64,000 nt of DNA, taken from positions 402,646 to 466,645 of the forward strand of contig NZ_JAACJS010000002.1 in the NCBI RefSeq assembly GCF_009939005.1, in the 5' to 3' direction. This DNA comes from Sediminibacterium roseum. Its GTDB lineage: Bacteria > Bacteroidota > Bacteroidia > Chitinophagales > Chitinophagaceae. The translations under genes and the position numbers were made by a program. Below are positions 63,510 through 64,000 of the stretch, in pieces. Under the pieces are notes generated by a model. That model made no database searches. It saw nothing but the letters and a program-made list of their open reading frames with translations, and had not been told where the DNA came from. Every line of letters starts with the position of its first letter. The first letter of the stretch is position 1.

Positions 63510-64000
63510 ATGATGCTTGCGTTGAAAAGATTTTTGCTGCTTGGTTTGTCTTTTGTTTCTATCAATGTGTTCAGCCAGAATAAAAGCACGGCGGTAGCTC
63601 CCAACCCAAACAAAGCTTACAAGGCGCCTGCATTTACCGACCAGAACAGGCGCAAAAAAGTGGAGATGTTTTTCCCGATCGTGGAAATGATCTACCGCGA
63701 GTATGCCCAGAAAAATCATTTTCCCGGTTACGCATTCGGGATCATGCTCGACGGCGAATTGGTGTATTCGGGAAGTGGCGGTTACATCGACATCAATAAA
63801 AAAATTCCTGCCTCCACCACATCGATGTTCCGCATCGCTTCCATGAGTAAAAGTTTTACCGCCATGGCGATCCTGCAATTGCGCGATGAAGGCAAACTGA
63901 AGCTGGACGATCCCGTTTATCTCTACATCCCCGAAATGAAGGGCCAGAAGTTAACCGCCGATGCGCCGGAGATCACCATACGCAACCTGCTTACGCATTC
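63510..64000 (+). CDS. Class C beta-lactamase-type serine hydrolase (cut by window edge)
   Basis: From the ATG at 63510 an open frame runs off the right edge (163 codons seen). It begins with a signal peptide (MMLALKRFLLLGLSFVSINV, cleavage near FSQ), then GYAFGIMLDGELVYSGSGGY and the catalytic SxxK in MFRIASMSKSFTAMAILQLR, followed by GKLKLDDPVYLYIPEMKG and TIRNLLTHS, the typical order of AmpC-like esterases, D-aminopeptidases and DD-peptidases. Whether it is a beta-lactamase cannot be told from this part. Confidence 0.9.
   Translation, partial: MMLALKRFLLLGLSFVSINVFSQNKSTAVAPNPNKAYKAPAFTDQNRRKKVEMFFPIVEMIYREYAQKNHFPGYAFGIMLDGELVYSGSGGYIDINKKIPASTTSMFRIASMSKSFTAMAILQLRDEGKLKLDDPVYLYIPEMKGQKLTADAPEITIRNLLTH

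Overview
The window reads as a chromosomal segment of a Bacteroidota bacterium, most likely from the Chitinophagaceae/Sphingobacteriia side. Pointers are a SusC/SusD outer-membrane pair, a TlpA/DUF4369-type lipoprotein, GldA, a fused E1 alpha/beta dehydrogenase, a two-subunit-type KorA, a secreted DUF1800/DUF1501 pair, an MHS-type transporter with a small partner membrane protein, and several exact matches to the Bacteroidota -7 promoter box (TAnnTTTG). Most genes look like ordinary core chromosome. No tRNA, rRNA, CRISPR array, phage, plasmid gene or complete insertion sequence was seen. All gaps between genes are under 300 bases.

Layout. 1-8.2 kb: the start of a secreted protein running off the left edge, an RND/MMPL exporter, and a SusC-SusD pair closed by a strong terminator. 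8.3-8.8 kb: a decayed HigB toxin with an intact HigA antitoxin. 9-16 kb (minus strand): TlpA-like thioredoxin, gatB, a double-PDZ exported protein, a small lipoprotein and alaS. 16-21.6 kb: an M23 peptidase, a small membrane protein, an antitoxin/PIN pair, a VanZ-like membrane protein, a prohibitin-family protein, an NTF2-like secreted protein, mnmD and a DNA glycosylase. 21.7-26.2 kb: PEP carboxylase, then an ECF sigma factor with a membrane protein carrying three VPAGYF motifs and a small exported protein. 26-33 kb (minus): the cell-elongation cluster mreB-mreC-mreD-mrdA-rodA followed by an MBL-fold hydrolase. 33-42 kb: purD, divergent POT and OPT peptide transporters, and the DUF1800/DUF1501 pair. 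42-44.7 kb: an M56 peptidase/BlaI repressor pair with a perfect operator palindrome, beside a tyrosine-rich secreted protein. 44.7-48.6 kb: acs divergent from an MHS-type transporter and its small partner. 48.7-57.3 kb: gldA, eno-ftsB, a 72-residue anti-sigma-like protein, an esterase, nth, DUF4112, a YjbR-like protein, FUSC and a small membrane protein. 57.4-64 kb: korA, a polysaccharide deacetylase, Bax-inhibitor-1, the fused E1 and the start of a serine hydrolase.

Working together. The mre/mrd/rod genes are packed with ATGA overlaps and form one elongation module. The ECF trio looks like sigma factor, membrane tether and envelope sensor. M56/BlaI looks like proteolytic signal transduction without a beta-lactamase. 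acs and the divergent transporter suggest uptake and activation of acetate or another small carboxylate, by context only.

Points worth most attention: the VPAGYF-repeat protein of the ECF trio; a 19-base repeat that begins exactly at the stop codon of both toxin/antitoxin-type operons; a group of genes whose -7-like box lies four bases before the ATG, suggesting leaderless mRNAs; a 34-bp perfect inverted repeat; and the BlaI-type operator lying on the putative -7 box. None of these proves a new system from sequence alone.
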